The notes: generated by a model not told the origin, from the letters alone. A stretch of 64,000 nt of DNA from DASYKS01 sp031404815 (GCA_031404815.1 JANNIH010000152.1:1-64000); one strand, 5' to 3'; positions 1-11,097 are shown, counted from the stretch's first letter. Made by a program: numbers and translations.

Positions 1-270
1 CGCCCGATCGGAGACCCGAGAACGAAACAGCGCAGCCCCGGCCGCCCCGCCGTCGTTCCAGACCAGGAAGTGGTACCCAGGCATCCCGAAGCCGAGCAGA
101 TCGCGTTCGAACCGCGCGCGTTCGACCACCGCCGGAAGCTCGATTCGATCCGGATAACTGCGGATCAACCGCCGTCCGTCGTCAAGGGTCGATGCGGCGC
201 AGGCGTTCGCTGCAAAAAGGCCGCAGAGTCCAAGGACGAAAGCGAAGGAACGATGTGCGAGCGGCGGCAT
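1..270 (-). CDS. Secreted protein, N-terminal part (runs off window)
   Basis: An open frame reads from an ATG at 270 leftwards to base 1 with no stop, so only the first 90 residues are visible. The product begins MPPLAHRSFAFVLGLCGLF, a basic start followed by a hydrophobic stretch and an AxA-type site (NACAAS), which is a good Sec signal peptide. The exported part starts with STLDDGRRLIRSYPDRI and contains no motif I recognise. It is divergent from the S51-like gene at 346. Family unknown; the signal peptide is the main reason to believe the gene. Confidence 0.6.
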   Translation of the reverse strand, partial: MPPLAHRSFAFVLGLCGLFAANACAASTLDDGRRLIRSYPDRIELPAVVERARFERDLLGFGMPGYHFLVWNDGGAAGAALFRSRVSDRA

Positions 271-345
271 CAGGGAGGTCCAACCTCGCCATCAGGTTAC
301 CACTCGGGCAGATCGATTGGCGCAGCTGATATCCTTCAAGCCTCT

Positions 346-1134
346 ATGGCTACGATCAAACCGGTCTTTCTCTTCTCCGACTCTCAGCTCCTCTTCTGGC
401 GCGACGGCGAGCGCCAGTTTCTCGAACAGTTGCGCGACCTGCTGGTCCAGGATGTGGAAGAACCCGCCCGGCCGTTTCAAGCCGCCTATTTCGGCGCTTC
501 GAATGGCGATGCGCCGGAGTTTTACGAGCTGTTCCTGGCCGCGATGGACAGCATCGGCATCCGCGACTGCCGCCACATCCCCGCCCGCTTGGGTTCGGAC
601 GACCTCGCGTTCATCGACCAGGCCGACCTGCTCCTGTTCGCCGGGGGCGATGTCCGCCGCGGCTGGGACGCGTTCGACGCGAACGACTTGGGCGCGAAGA
701 TCTTCGCCCGCTACTACGCCGGGGCGCTCCTGGTCGGCATCTCGGCCGGTGCGGTCCAGCTCGGCCTCAAAGGTTGGGACGAGGGGCGCGACCGCCTGTT
801 CGACACGTTCCGCGTCGTTCCGTTCGTGATCGACGCCCACGCCGAGCCCGACTGGCCGACGCTCCATCGCGTGGTGCCGCGAGCGGGCGAACACGTCAAA
901 GGGATCGGCATTCCGACCGGCGGTGGGCTGATCTACCACCCCGACTATTCGTTGGAGCCGATCCGCCACCCGGCGACCGAGGTCTTCGTCAACGCCGAAG
1001 GGAAGCTCGTCCAGACTCTCCTGCTCCCGGGCGAAGGGCCGGCTGAAGGGCAAGCGCCGCCGGAGCGGCCGGACTACCTGCAAGAGATCGAGGCGGCGGC
1101 GCGCGGCCCCCTCGAACCCGAGTCGGTCAATTGA
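346..1134 (+). CDS. Peptidase S51 / class I glutamine-amidotransferase-like protein
   Basis: 262 residues. The layout is that of the S51 dipeptidase E/cyanophycinase group: a Rossmann-like N-terminus, LLLFAGGDVRRGWDAF near residues 96-110, and the nucleophile elbow GISAGA with Ser133, followed by a conserved DAHAE segment near 165. Family members hydrolyse dipeptides or cyanophycin with a Ser-His-Glu triad; the substrate here is not predictable. The frame is open further upstream to base 70, but the ATG at 346 puts the first beta strand (IKPVFLFSDSQ) in the usual place. The ribosome site before it is weak. A metallophosphoesterase gene follows after 31 bp on the same strand, probably co-transcribed. 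Confidence 0.75.
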   Translation: MATIKPVFLFSDSQLLFWRDGERQFLEQLRDLLVQDVEEPARPFQAAYFGASNGDAPEFYELFLAAMDSIGIRDCRHIPARLGSDDLAFIDQADLLLFAGGDVRRGWDAFDANDLGAKIFARYYAGALLVGISAGAVQLGLKGWDEGRDRLFDTFRVVPFVIDAHAEPDWPTLHRVVPRAGEHVKGIGIPTGGGLIYHPDYSLEPIRHPATEVFVNAEGKLVQTLLLPGEGPAEGQAPPERPDYLQEIEAAARGPLEPESVN

Positions 1135-1165
1135 TCCCAGAGAACTCCAGGCGGCATCTCTCCGC

Positions 1166-2002
1166 ATGAAGCTGTTCGCGCTCGGCGATCTCCATCTGCG
1201 CCACGAATCGAACCGTAAGGCGCTGCTCGATCTAGCACCCCACCCGGAGGACTGGCTGATCGTCGCGGGCGACGTGGGCGAGACCGAAGAGCATCTGCGC
1301 TTCGCGCTCACGGTGCTCTCGCGCCGCTTCGCCCGTCTGCTCTGGGTGCCGGGCAACCACGATCTGTGGACCGTCCCTCCTCATCCGGACGAGCCGCGCG
1401 GCGAACCGAAATACCGGCGCATGGTCGAAATCTGCCGCTCGTTCGGCGTGCTCACCCCCGAGGACCCGTACATCACCTGGCCCGGCGGTTCGGCCGCGGC
1501 CGGCCCGGCGCCGGTGCTCGCGCCGCTCTTCCTGCTCTACGACTACTCGTTTCGCCCCGACCACATTCCCATTGAAGAGGCGGTCCAATGGGCGGCCGAA
1601 GAGGACATCCTCTGCTCGGACGAAGTGCTGCTCCACCCCGATCCTTACCCCTCCCGCTCGGCCTGGTGCGCCGCCCGCTGCGCCGACGCGGAGCACCGCT
1701 TGACCGCGGCGGCCGAGCGCGGGCCGACCATTCTGATCAACCACTGGCCGCTCAAGCAGGACCTCGCGATCCTGCCGCGGGTCCCCCGCTTCTCGGTCTG
1801 GTGCGGCACCCGCCGGACGGAAGATTGGCACGTCCGATTCAACGCCCAATGCGTGATCTTCGGCCACCTGCACATCCGCGCCACCCACTTCCGCGACGGT
1901 GTCCGCTTCGAAGAGGTCTCGCTCGGCTACCCGCAGAACTGGGATTCCGAACTCGGGATCGAACCCTACCTGCGCCAGATCCTCCCCGATCCGCGGGGGT
2001 AG
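1166..2002 (+). CDS. Calcineurin-like metallophosphoesterase
   Basis: 278 residues carrying the full set of metallophosphoesterase motifs in order: GDLHLRH at the N-terminus, AGDVGE near 36, PGNHDLW near 64, INHWP near 190 and GHLHIRAT near 234. These supply the His/Asp/Asn ligands of a two-metal centre that hydrolyses phosphomono- or diesters. There is no signal peptide, so it is probably cytoplasmic. Substrate unknown. It follows the S51-like gene closely and converges on uvrB, with a hairpin at 2011-2032 between them. Confidence 0.85.
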   Translation: MKLFALGDLHLRHESNRKALLDLAPHPEDWLIVAGDVGETEEHLRFALTVLSRRFARLLWVPGNHDLWTVPPHPDEPRGEPKYRRMVEICRSFGVLTPEDPYITWPGGSAAAGPAPVLAPLFLLYDYSFRPDHIPIEEAVQWAAEEDILCSDEVLLHPDPYPSRSAWCAARCADAEHRLTAAAERGPTILINHWPLKQDLAILPRVPRFSVWCGTRRTEDWHVRFNAQCVIFGHLHIRATHFRDGVRFEEVSLGYPQNWDSELGIEPYLRQILPDPRG

Positions 2003-2010
2003 GACCGACC

Positions 2011-2032
2011 GGGCGCACACATAGGTGCGCCC
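2011..2032. repeat. GGGCGCAC/GTGCGCCC hairpin between convergent genes
   Basis: Perfect 8-bp arms (GGGCGCAC at 2011-2018, GTGCGCCC at 2025-2032) around a 6-base loop. It sits between the converging stops of the metallophosphoesterase and uvrB. No T-tract follows, so it may act as a two-way stem or be an interspersed palindrome. A similar stem occurs at 52499-52521. Confidence 0.5.
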
Positions 2033-2058
2033 CTACGATCGGTGGCCCGGGCTCCTCC

Positions 2059-4050
<1,992 letters not shown>

Positions 4051-4216
4051 GGCCGGGGATTGTAGTGGGTTCGGACTGGGGCGGGGCTCTTGGCAACAAG
4101 TCGGCGCGGCATCCCATCCGCCCCAGGACAAAAGCACCCGCTCCATTCTGGGACTATTGATCGATCCCGAAGATACGCGATACTCCTGTTCTAAGTCTTC
4201 GAGCGGAGTCGAAAGA

Positions 4217-5161
4217 ATGGTCGCCCCCCCCGTTTCCCTGCCGTCGTACCTGATGCCGATGGACTCCCCTCCGCGGGCGGCGGAGCCGGGGAGCAAGACG
4301 CTTCTTCCCGAGCCGTTGCCGGCGTTCCTGATGCGCCTGATGACCCAGGTCGAGGCTCTGCGCGGCGCCACCCGGGTGGCGCTCCTCCATCCGAACGGCA
4401 ACGAACTCGCGGCGCTGCTGATAGAGAGCGGCAAGATCTGCTACGTCGAACGCTCGCTGGTCGGCGCCGAGGCGACCGCGCTCCTCGCACAAGAAGACCC
4501 GCAGGTCCCGGCGTTGATCGGCCGCCTCACCCACGCCGCACAGGGCCGCTTCACAACACTCTCGTCCCTGCTCCACGACCTTCCTCACGCCCTGCGCGGT
4601 CGGGTTCGCGAATACCTCCTCTCGCACGCAGTCCGAGCGATTCTCGGTCTCGCTTGGGAAGCCGCCGGAACGACGATCGAGCTGCGCCCGACGGCGCACT
4701 ATTCGGGCTCATTCGACTCCGAGCTGAGCTTCTTCCCGCTGGAGGTCTATCTGCGCGCGGTGCAGACGCTCAACCTCAGGCCACCGGACCGCGCCTCGTC
4801 GCTGTTTGAAGAGCTGGCCCCTTCGTTCGATCTGGCGCTGATCCTCGAACAGGAGACCGACGGCGCCTACTACCCCCTGGCGCTCGTGGCTCCGGAAGAT
4901 CAGGATCGGCTGTTGAGGCTGACCGATCTGGCGAGCCGCCTCGTGGGATTGGAGCATTCTCCCTTGCCCGCGCAGTTCGAGGGTTTCTCCGCTCGGCTCA
5001 ATGCCCACTCATGTCCCGAGGGTTGTTGGCTGATGATCCCGGCGCCTCGCCGTCGCTACTGGTTCTATCTCAAGGGGGCCGACGCGCTCTTCCGGGCATT
5101 GGCGATCGTGGTACCGCGGCTCGAAGCCGAGCGCCGGACTCACACCGAACCCTGGACCTGA
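4217..5161 (+). CDS. Hypothetical protein, PATAN/DUF4388-like
   Basis: 314 residues, no signal peptide or membrane span. The first half (about residues 30-160), with phrases such as VALLHPNGNELAALLIESG and LIGRLTHAAQGRFTTL, resembles the effector-like PATAN/DUF4388 domains of Acidobacteria and Myxococcota signalling proteins. The second half (LALILEQETDGAYYPLALV, then a conserved C-terminal segment ending near RRYWFYLKGADALFRAL) is unknown to me. The start at 4217 is chosen for a GGAG site about 9 bases upstream; the frame is open earlier but overlaps the uvrB start. Role inferred only as signalling or scaffold. Confidence 0.65.
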   Translation: MVAPPVSLPSYLMPMDSPPRAAEPGSKTLLPEPLPAFLMRLMTQVEALRGATRVALLHPNGNELAALLIESGKICYVERSLVGAEATALLAQEDPQVPALIGRLTHAAQGRFTTLSSLLHDLPHALRGRVREYLLSHAVRAILGLAWEAAGTTIELRPTAHYSGSFDSELSFFPLEVYLRAVQTLNLRPPDRASSLFEELAPSFDLALILEQETDGAYYPLALVAPEDQDRLLRLTDLASRLVGLEHSPLPAQFEGFSARLNAHSCPEGCWLMIPAPRRRYWFYLKGADALFRALAIVVPRLEAERRTHTEPWT

Positions 5162-5165
5162 GCGA

Positions 5166-5720
5166 TCAGGCCGTGGCGGGCGCCCTTGGCGCGGGGGGTT
5201 GCGCCCTTGGCGGCGCAGGAGCCGCATTCGGCGTGGTCGGGCTCGGGGGCGGACTTAAAGGTGAACTCGGGGCGCCCGCTCCGGGCGCCGGCACCGGAGC
5301 GCCCTTCGGCGCGACGGCGGCAAACCGTTCTAGCGCCGCGGTCAGCCCGGCCACATCCTCGCGCGACAGCTCGGTTTTGGCACTAAGTTCCAGAATCTTG
5401 GTCTGGAGTGCCTTGAGCCCTTCCGGGTCCTCGATCCGCATCGGGTGGGCGCGCGCTGCCACGAACGCCTGGTGCAGCCGCTCCCGCTCCGCCGCGGGCA
5501 CCGCCGGTGCGATCTTGGCCGTCGTGTCGTCTTCCAGATAGACGAGCAGGGCGCGCATCAGCTCCGGTGCCTTGACGATCATGCCGCCCAGCCCCAGCGC
5601 GAGGATCAGGAACAGCCCGCCACAGCCGAACAGCAGCGCCTTCCGGCAACCCGAGCGCTCCTTGAGCTCCAAGGGCGCGGGGGTAAACGGCGGCGGTGGA
5701 AACTCGTTGGGTTCGGACAT
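5166..5720 (-). CDS. Small membrane-anchored protein with proline-rich tail
   Basis: 184 residues. A short Pro-rich N-terminus is followed by one hydrophobic span (KALLFGCGGLFLILALGLGG, about 26-47), a helical region (about 50-130, rich in Ala, Glu and Leu) and a low-complexity Pro/Ala tail. This looks like a single-pass inner-membrane protein. No enzyme motif is visible. The start at 5720 has a strong GGAGGG site about 6 bases upstream. It converges on the PATAN-like gene with only 4 bp between stops and is divergent from the penicillin-binding protein. Confidence 0.65.
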   Translation of the reverse strand: MSEPNEFPPPPFTPAPLELKERSGCRKALLFGCGGLFLILALGLGGMIVKAPELMRALLVYLEDDTTAKIAPAVPAAERERLHQAFVAARAHPMRIEDPEGLKALQTKILELSAKTELSREDVAGLTAALERFAAVAPKGAPVPAPGAGAPSSPLSPPPSPTTPNAAPAPPRAQPPAPRAPATA

Positions 5721-5880
5721 GAAGACCCTCCGCGGCGGTCGAGGAAGCAAAGATGAGATGCGACGGGTTGTATCACCCGGCCGGTGAGAGCGGCAAGCGG
5801 GCGACTTGCGCCTCGGCGTAGCGGAGCTGGTTGAGGTTGAAACAAACGGCTCCGGGTGCTATCCTGAACGTGTTTCTGTT

Positions 5881-5908
5881 GGGTCCCTCTGCGGGGCCCT
5901 TTTGTTTG
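5881..5908 (+). terminator. Terminator-like hairpin in the leader of the PBP gene
   Basis: GGGTCCC (5881-5887) pairs with GGGGCCC (5893-5899), allowing one G-T pair, and is followed by TTTTGTTTG. This is an intrinsic-terminator shape on the plus strand, 14 bases before the GTG start of the PBP gene. It could end read-through transcription or attenuate the gene. Confidence 0.5.
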
Positions 5909-5921
5909 TAGACTCACCCCC

Positions 5922-8456
5922 GTGGAATACGATCCTCTCCCCCCGCGTACGATCGGCCCCTCTCTCGGTTCCCCCATGCGCCCCCGTCCGGGCAAGCGCC
6001 TGCTCCGCTGGCTCGCTCCGCTCGCCCTGGCCGCCGTGCTCGGTGCGGCGGGAGGCGTCGGCATCGCCGCGGTGATCCGCAGACCGCAGGTCGGAGAAGT
6101 CGCAACCTACACGCCGCGCCTGGTCACCAATCTGTACGACCGGAACGGCGCGCCGTTCGCGACCTTCGCGCGCGAACGCCGGATGATGCTCTCGCAAGCG
6201 CAGATGCCCGCGGTGCTGCGTATGGCGGTGATCGCTTCTGAAGACCGCAACTTCCTCAGCCACGGCGGCATCGACCTGCAAGGAATTCTGCGCGCCGAGC
6301 TCAAGAACCTCCGCTCCGGCCGGATCGTCGAGGGCGCCTCGACGATCACCATGCAGCTCGCCCGCACGCTGTTCCTGTCGCGCGAGAAGACCTGGCGACG
6401 CAAAGTCGAAGAGGCGTTGATCTCGGTCGAACTGGAGAAAAAGTACAGCAAGCAGCAGCTGTTGACGCTCTACCTCAACCTGGTCAACCTCGGGCACGGC
6501 AACTACGGAGTCGAAGCCGGCTCCCGCTACTATTTCGCGAAACCGGCGAAGGACCTCACCCTCGCCGAGGCGGCCACACTGATCGGGATCATCCCCGCGC
6601 CCAGCCGCTACAGCCCGTACCGCACGCCCGACAAAGTGCTCTCTCAGCGCAACCGGGTGCTGCGCGGGATGCTCGAAGAGCGCTCCATCACCCAGGCTCA
6701 ATTCGACCTCGCGACCGCAGAGCCGCTCCGCCTGGCGCCCCGCCGCACGGAGGAGCAGGCGGCCCCATATTTTACCGAGGAGGTCCGTAAATACCTGGAG
6801 GCCAAGTACGGCGCGACCGCGCTCTACGAGCAGGGGCTGGAAGTCACCACAACGCTCGACCCGAAGATCCAGGCGGCAGCGGAGAAGGCCGTGGACGAAG
6901 GGCTTCGCCGGATCGATCGCCGCCGCGGCTGGCGCGGGCCGATCGCCCAGCTCGACGCGGAGAATCTGGAAGAGCAGACACGGCCGACCTGGGGGCAAGG
7001 CGATCCGGAGATCGGGCGCTGGTATCAAGGCGTCGTGCTCGACAGCGACAAGGTGCAGGCACAGGTGAAGATCGGCGAGAAGGTGTACATTCTCGGCAAG
7101 AAGGGGATCGAGTGGACCGGCCGGACCTTCATTTCCTCGGTGCTGCCGAAAGGCGCGGTCGCCTGGTTCCGCCTGGTGCCGCCGGCCATACCCAAGGAGG
7201 GCGAGGAGGTCGGAGAGCCGATTCTCACCCTCGAACAGGAGCCCCGGATGGAGGCCGCCGCGGTGGTCATCGAGTCGCGCACCGGCGCGATCCGCGCCCT
7301 GGTCGGCGGTTGGGATTTCGATCGCAACAAGTTCAACCGGATCACTCAGGCCAAACGCCAGGTCGGCTCGGCGTTCAAACCGTTCGTCTACGGCGCCGCG
7401 ATCGAGAACGGCTGGACCCCGGCGGATACGCTGCTCGACGCGCCGACCGCCTTCAAAGGCGCAGACGGCAAACTGAGCTACACGCCACACAACTACTACA
7501 AGAAATATTACGGGATCATCACGCTGCGCCGCGCGCTCGAGCAGTCGGTCAACGTGGCGACCGTCAAGCTGATGGATCTGGTCGGGGTCCAACGGGTGAT
7601 CGATTTCACCCGCCGCTGTGGCGTTCAGGCGCCGCTACCCCCTTACCCGAGCCTCGCGCTCGGTTCCGCTGAGATCACGCCGATGGAGCTTGCGACGGCG
7701 TATGCCACGGTCGCGAACCTCGGCACCCACGTCGAGCCCTACCTGATCGAGAAGATCGCGAGCCGCCAGGGGGCTGCGCTCGAAAGCCATGTGCCGAACG
7801 CCCAGAGCGCGATGGCGCCGGCGGTCGCGTTCGTGCTCACCCACATGCTCGAAGGGGTGATCGACCACGGCACCGCGTACGAGGCGCACGACCTGCCGCT
7901 CGATCTCGCGGGCAAGACCGGCACGACCGACGACTATTCCGACGCCTGGTTCGTCGGCTTCACGCCCAACTACACGATCCTCACCTGGACCGGCTACGAC
8001 GCCAAGCGCTCGCTCGGTTCGGGGATGAGCGGCGCGGTCGCTTCGCTCCCCCCTTGGATCTCGATCGTCAAATCGGGGCTCGCCGACGGCTGGATTCAAA
8101 AAGGGGAGACCTTCGCCGTTCCCGCCGGGGTCGCCCAGCGGCCGGTCGAGTACTACTCGGGGCTCCGCCCGAGCGAAGGGAGCACGAAGACGATCGACGA
8201 GGCGTTCGTGACCGGCACCGAGCCGTTCAAGGACTACGACCCGAAATGGTCGACCGTGATGACCCTCCCCTGGTTTCAACAGAAGTCGTTCTACGTCCCG
8301 AAAGAGGGCGAAGTGATGACCCTGCGCCCGCCCGAACCCGGAGCGGTCGCCGCTCCGCCGGGGCTTGAAGGGGTGGCGGAGGAGGCACCGGCCCCTGCGC
8401 CGCCGACGGCCCTACCCGCGCCCGCGGCGCCCCCGCCGAGCGGCCCGGGGCGGTAG
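5922..8456 (+). CDS. Class A penicillin-binding protein (transglycosylase/transpeptidase)
   Basis: 844 residues from GTG 5922; an ATG at 5976 (826 residues) is an equally good start, and neither has a clear ribosome site. One N-terminal membrane span (about 28-52) anchors the protein. The GT51 transglycosylase domain has the catalytic Glu107 in ASEDRNF and the motifs GASTITMQLARTL and NLGHGNYGVE. The transpeptidase domain has the nucleophile Ser483 in SAFK, SVN at 542 and KTGT at 665-668. The protein polymerises and cross-links peptidoglycan in the periplasm. The tail is Pro/Ala-rich and divergent. A terminator-like hairpin stands just before the gene. Confidence 0.93.
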   Translation: MEYDPLPPRTIGPSLGSPMRPRPGKRLLRWLAPLALAAVLGAAGGVGIAAVIRRPQVGEVATYTPRLVTNLYDRNGAPFATFARERRMMLSQAQMPAVLRMAVIASEDRNFLSHGGIDLQGILRAELKNLRSGRIVEGASTITMQLARTLFLSREKTWRRKVEEALISVELEKKYSKQQLLTLYLNLVNLGHGNYGVEAGSRYYFAKPAKDLTLAEAATLIGIIPAPSRYSPYRTPDKVLSQRNRVLRGMLEERSITQAQFDLATAEPLRLAPRRTEEQAAPYFTEEVRKYLEAKYGATALYEQGLEVTTTLDPKIQAAAEKAVDEGLRRIDRRRGWRGPIAQLDAENLEEQTRPTWGQGDPEIGRWYQGVVLDSDKVQAQVKIGEKVYILGKKGIEWTGRTFISSVLPKGAVAWFRLVPPAIPKEGEEVGEPILTLEQEPRMEAAAVVIESRTGAIRALVGGWDFDRNKFNRITQAKRQVGSAFKPFVYGAAIENGWTPADTLLDAPTAFKGADGKLSYTPHNYYKKYYGIITLRRALEQSVNVATVKLMDLVGVQRVIDFTRRCGVQAPLPPYPSLALGSAEITPMELATAYATVANLGTHVEPYLIEKIASRQGAALESHVPNAQSAMAPAVAFVLTHMLEGVIDHGTAYEAHDLPLDLAGKTGTTDDYSDAWFVGFTPNYTILTWTGYDAKRSLGSGMSGAVASLPPWISIVKSGLADGWIQKGETFAVPAGVAQRPVEYYSGLRPSEGSTKTIDEAFVTGTEPFKDYDPKWSTVMTLPWFQQKSFYVPKEGEVMTLRPPEPGAVAAPPGLEGVAEEAPAPAPPTALPAPAAPPPSGPGR

Positions 8457-8470
8457 GAGGGGGAGCCGAC

Positions 8471-8608
8471 GTGCTATCGACCCTCCGGATCGCACACTTC
8501 AAACGCTTTGACGAGGTCGAGATGGATGAGCGGCGAGCTGTCTACGACGAACCGGCGGGGCAACCCTCCGAATTCCACGTCTTCTACCCCACCGGCTCCT
8601 GCAAGTAG
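8471..8608 (+). pseudogene. Possible N-terminal stub of an AAA/RecF-like ATPase
   Basis: A 45-codon frame starts with GTG and reads VLSTLRIAHFKRFDEVEMD. The pattern L-x-I-x-x-F-K-R-F-x-E-V-x-M/I-D is how many AAA ATPases of the RecF/OLD type begin, just before Walker A. After this the frame runs into unrelated sequence and stops at 8606, overlapping the 3' end of the DinB gene by 25 bases. Either a cut-off ATPase gene or a chance match; only about 17 residues support it. Confidence 0.3.
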
Positions 8609-9087
8609 TAGATCAAATCCGTGCCGGGGGCGGCGTAGCCCATCTGGCGGAGCATGGCGACGACCTGGCCGCGGTGGTAGGTCGAGTGGTTGACCAGGTG
8701 GAAGACCGGATGCCAGAGCGGGCGGTTGAAGGTCTCGCCGCGGGAGTTGGCCCAGGCGAGGGACGCTTCGAATTGCTCGTCGGTCAAGCCGGCCAAGAAC
8801 GCTTCGATCCCCGCCGCGGTCTCTTCCCAGGCGATCAGCAGCGGGATCAGCTCGATGTAGTCGTGCTCGGTCGGGAACGGATCGAGCGCGGTGCCCAGGA
8901 AGCGGGCGAGCCAGATCTTCTCGGCCCCGGCGATGTGGTTGACGGTCTGGAGCAGCGACGGGAAGCTTGAACCTGTTTCCCGGGTCAGATCCTCCGGCGT
9001 CACCTCGCGCAGCGCGCGCACCATCACGCGATCCGCCCAGAGCATGTAGATCAACATCTGTCTGGCGATGGCGGCCGGTCCAATCAT
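8584..9087 (-). CDS. DinB-family protein (putative metal-dependent enzyme)
   Basis: 167 residues with the four-helix DinB/YfiT fold signature: NHIAGAEKIWL near residue 48 and NHSTYHRGQV near 133 give the spaced histidines of the metal site. Members act as thiol-dependent transferases or damage-induced proteins of unknown role; the substrate cannot be read here. The ATG at 9087 has GGGGAGG about 7 bases upstream. It stands downstream of, and on the same strand as, the methylmalonyl-CoA mutase gene, about 70 bp away, so the two may be co-transcribed. Confidence 0.85.
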   Translation of the reverse strand: MIGPAAIARQMLIYMLWADRVMVRALREVTPEDLTRETGSSFPSLLQTVNHIAGAEKIWLARFLGTALDPFPTEHDYIELIPLLIAWEETAAGIEAFLAGLTDEQFEASLAWANSRGETFNRPLWHPVFHLVNHSTYHRGQVVAMLRQMGYAAPGTDLIYYLQEPVG

Positions 9088-9157
9088 CCGCGTCCTCCCC
9101 TTTCCCTCTCTAGTGCATTCTCTGCGCAAAAACCGGTCCGACGCCGGTGGCCACGAG

Positions 9158-10927
9158 CTAAAAGACCGCCGGCTCTTCCCAGGTGCTGTAGACGTCGCGC
9201 AGCGCGTCGCTGATCTCGCCGACCGTGGCGTACGCCTTTACGCAGGCGAGGATGAGCGGCATGGTGTTCCTTTGGCCGGCGGCTCCTACTTTGAGCGCAT
9301 CGAGCGTGCGGGCGACCGCTCCGGCGTCGCGCCGGTCCTTGACCGCGTTTAGATCCGCGATCTGGCGATCGGCGAGCTCGTCGCCGATCTGTAGGATCTC
9401 GATCGGCGGCTCGTTTTCGATCTGGAATGCATTGACGCCCACGATCACCTTCTCGCCGCTCTCGAACGCGCGCTGGTGGGCGAACGCCGCGTCCATGATC
9501 TCGCGCTGCGGGAAGCCCGCTTCGATCGCCTCGACCATGCCGCCGAAGTCGTCGATCCGGCGGAAGTAGTCGTATGTGCCGTCGACCATCCGGCGGGTCA
9601 GCTCTTCGACGAACCAGCTGCCGCCGAGCGGATCGATCGACGAGATGACGCCCGATTCATGCGCCAGGATCTGCTGCGTGCGCAGCGCCGTCCGGGCGTT
9701 CTCTTCGGTCGGCAGGGCGAGCGTCTCGTCGAGCGAGTTGGTGTGGAGCGAGTTGGTGCCGCCGAGCACCGCGGCGAGCGCCTGGACGGTCGTGCGCACC
9801 ACGTTGTTGACCGGCTGCTGTGCCGTGAGCGAACAGCCCGCCGTCTGGGTGTGGAAGCGGAGCATGAGCGAGCGCGGGTTCTTGGCACCGTAGCGCTCGC
9901 GCATGACGGTCGCCCAGATCTTCCTCGCCGCGCGGAACTTCGCAATCTCCTCGAAGAAGTCGTTGTGGCTGTTGAAGAAGAAGGAGAGGCGCGGCGCGAA
10001 GTCGTCGACGTCTAAGCCAGCATCCATGCCGTATTGGACGTACTCCATGCCGTCGCGCAGGGTGAACGCGAGCTCCTGGAGCGCAGTCGAGCCGGCTTCG
10101 CGGATGTGGTAGCCCGAGATCGAGATCGTGTTCCAGCGCGGCACGTGTTCGGCCGCGAACGCGAACTGGTCGGTGATCAACCGCATCGAGGGGCGCGGCG
10201 GGAAGATGTACTCCTTCTGCGCGATGTACTCCTTCAAGATGTCGTTCTGAAGCGTGCCGGAGACCTGCCGGGCGATGTCCACGCCCTGCTGCTCGGCGAC
10301 CGCCAGATACATCGCGAACAGGATCGGCGCGGTCGAGTTGATGGTCATCGAGGTCGTGACTTCGCCCAACGGGATGCCCGCGAACAGGACCTCCATGTCG
10401 GCGAGCGAATCGACCGCGACGCCGCACTTGCCGACCTCCCCTTTGGACATGTGGTGATCCGAGTCGTAGCCGTAGAGCGTCGGCAGATGAAACGCCACCG
10501 ACAGCCCGGTCTGCCCCTGCGAGAGGAGGTACTTGAAGCGCTGGTTGGTGTCCGCCGCGGTGCCGAAGCCGGCGAACTGGCGCATCGTCCAGAGCTTGCC
10601 CCGGTAACCCGTCGGGTGGATGCCGCGGGTGTAAGGAAACTCGCCCGGAATGCCGATCTCGGTCAGGGGATCGATATCGGCGGTCTGCTCAGGGGTCACC
10701 AGCAGCGGGATGTCCATACCGGAGACGGTGGTGAAATCCGTCTTCCAATAAGGCGACCGGCTCTCGGACTTCGCCCGCGCCGCCTCCCACCGGACGCGCG
10801 ACTCGCCCATGGTTTCGAGCGCCTCCTCGCGGTAGACCGGCGCGGCGGCCGGAGAGGTCTCTTGAGCCCGCGCAATCGGCGCGACAGGCGGTATCGGTGC
10901 GATCGGTTCGAGATCCTTGATGGCCAT
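9158..10927 (-). CDS. Methylmalonyl-CoA mutase, catalytic (large) subunit
   Basis: 589 residues. Typical mutase segments are present: FPYTRGIHPTGYRGKLWTMRQ, the TIM-barrel pieces YDSDHHMSKGEVGKCGVAVD and GEVTTSMTIN, and TQTAGCSLTAQQPVNNVVRT. The protein ends after the barrel and has no B12-binding domain, so it is the substrate-binding subunit of the split type, which needs a separate cobalamin subunit not found in this window. The reaction interconverts methylmalonyl-CoA and succinyl-CoA. The first 40 residues are an Ala/Pro-rich extension. The ATG at 10927 has an AGGAG site; the frame is open upstream but into repeat sequence. Confidence 0.93.
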   Translation of the reverse strand: MAIKDLEPIAPIPPVAPIARAQETSPAAAPVYREEALETMGESRVRWEAARAKSESRSPYWKTDFTTVSGMDIPLLVTPEQTADIDPLTEIGIPGEFPYTRGIHPTGYRGKLWTMRQFAGFGTAADTNQRFKYLLSQGQTGLSVAFHLPTLYGYDSDHHMSKGEVGKCGVAVDSLADMEVLFAGIPLGEVTTSMTINSTAPILFAMYLAVAEQQGVDIARQVSGTLQNDILKEYIAQKEYIFPPRPSMRLITDQFAFAAEHVPRWNTISISGYHIREAGSTALQELAFTLRDGMEYVQYGMDAGLDVDDFAPRLSFFFNSHNDFFEEIAKFRAARKIWATVMRERYGAKNPRSLMLRFHTQTAGCSLTAQQPVNNVVRTTVQALAAVLGGTNSLHTNSLDETLALPTEENARTALRTQQILAHESGVISSIDPLGGSWFVEELTRRMVDGTYDYFRRIDDFGGMVEAIEAGFPQREIMDAAFAHQRAFESGEKVIVGVNAFQIENEPPIEILQIGDELADRQIADLNAVKDRRDAGAVARTLDALKVGAAGQRNTMPLILACVKAYATVGEISDALRDVYSTWEEPAVF

Positions 10928-10980
10928 GCCGGTCTCCTTGGGGCAGCCCCATGTGCCCGCGGAGTATACCTGCCCATCTC

Positions 10981-11065
10981 GTTTCCTGGGACCGCCGGCG
11001 GCCTCGCCGGCGCCGGTGCTCGATCGAACGAAAACGCCGGCGAGCCGCCGGCGGTCCCAGGAAAC
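10981..11065. repeat. Long inverted repeat (REP/MITE-like), 32/31-bp arms
   Basis: The left arm 10981-11012 and right arm 11035-11065 are complementary over their whole length apart from one extra base, with a 22-base spacer. The arms are built from CGCCGGCG and GGTCCCAGG blocks. The element lies between the mutase start and the cut end of the NACHT-FGE pseudogene. It looks like a mobile palindromic unit rather than a terminator, because no T-tract follows on either strand. Confidence 0.75.
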
Positions 11066-11097
11066 CTCCGCCGACCAGCGGACCCGCCAAAGGGGCC

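Noticed and set aside
5859..7592. 577-codon open frame on the minus strand opposite the PBP gene
   Set aside because: Codon composition and lack of any motif fit a GC-rich shadow of the real gene on the plus strand.
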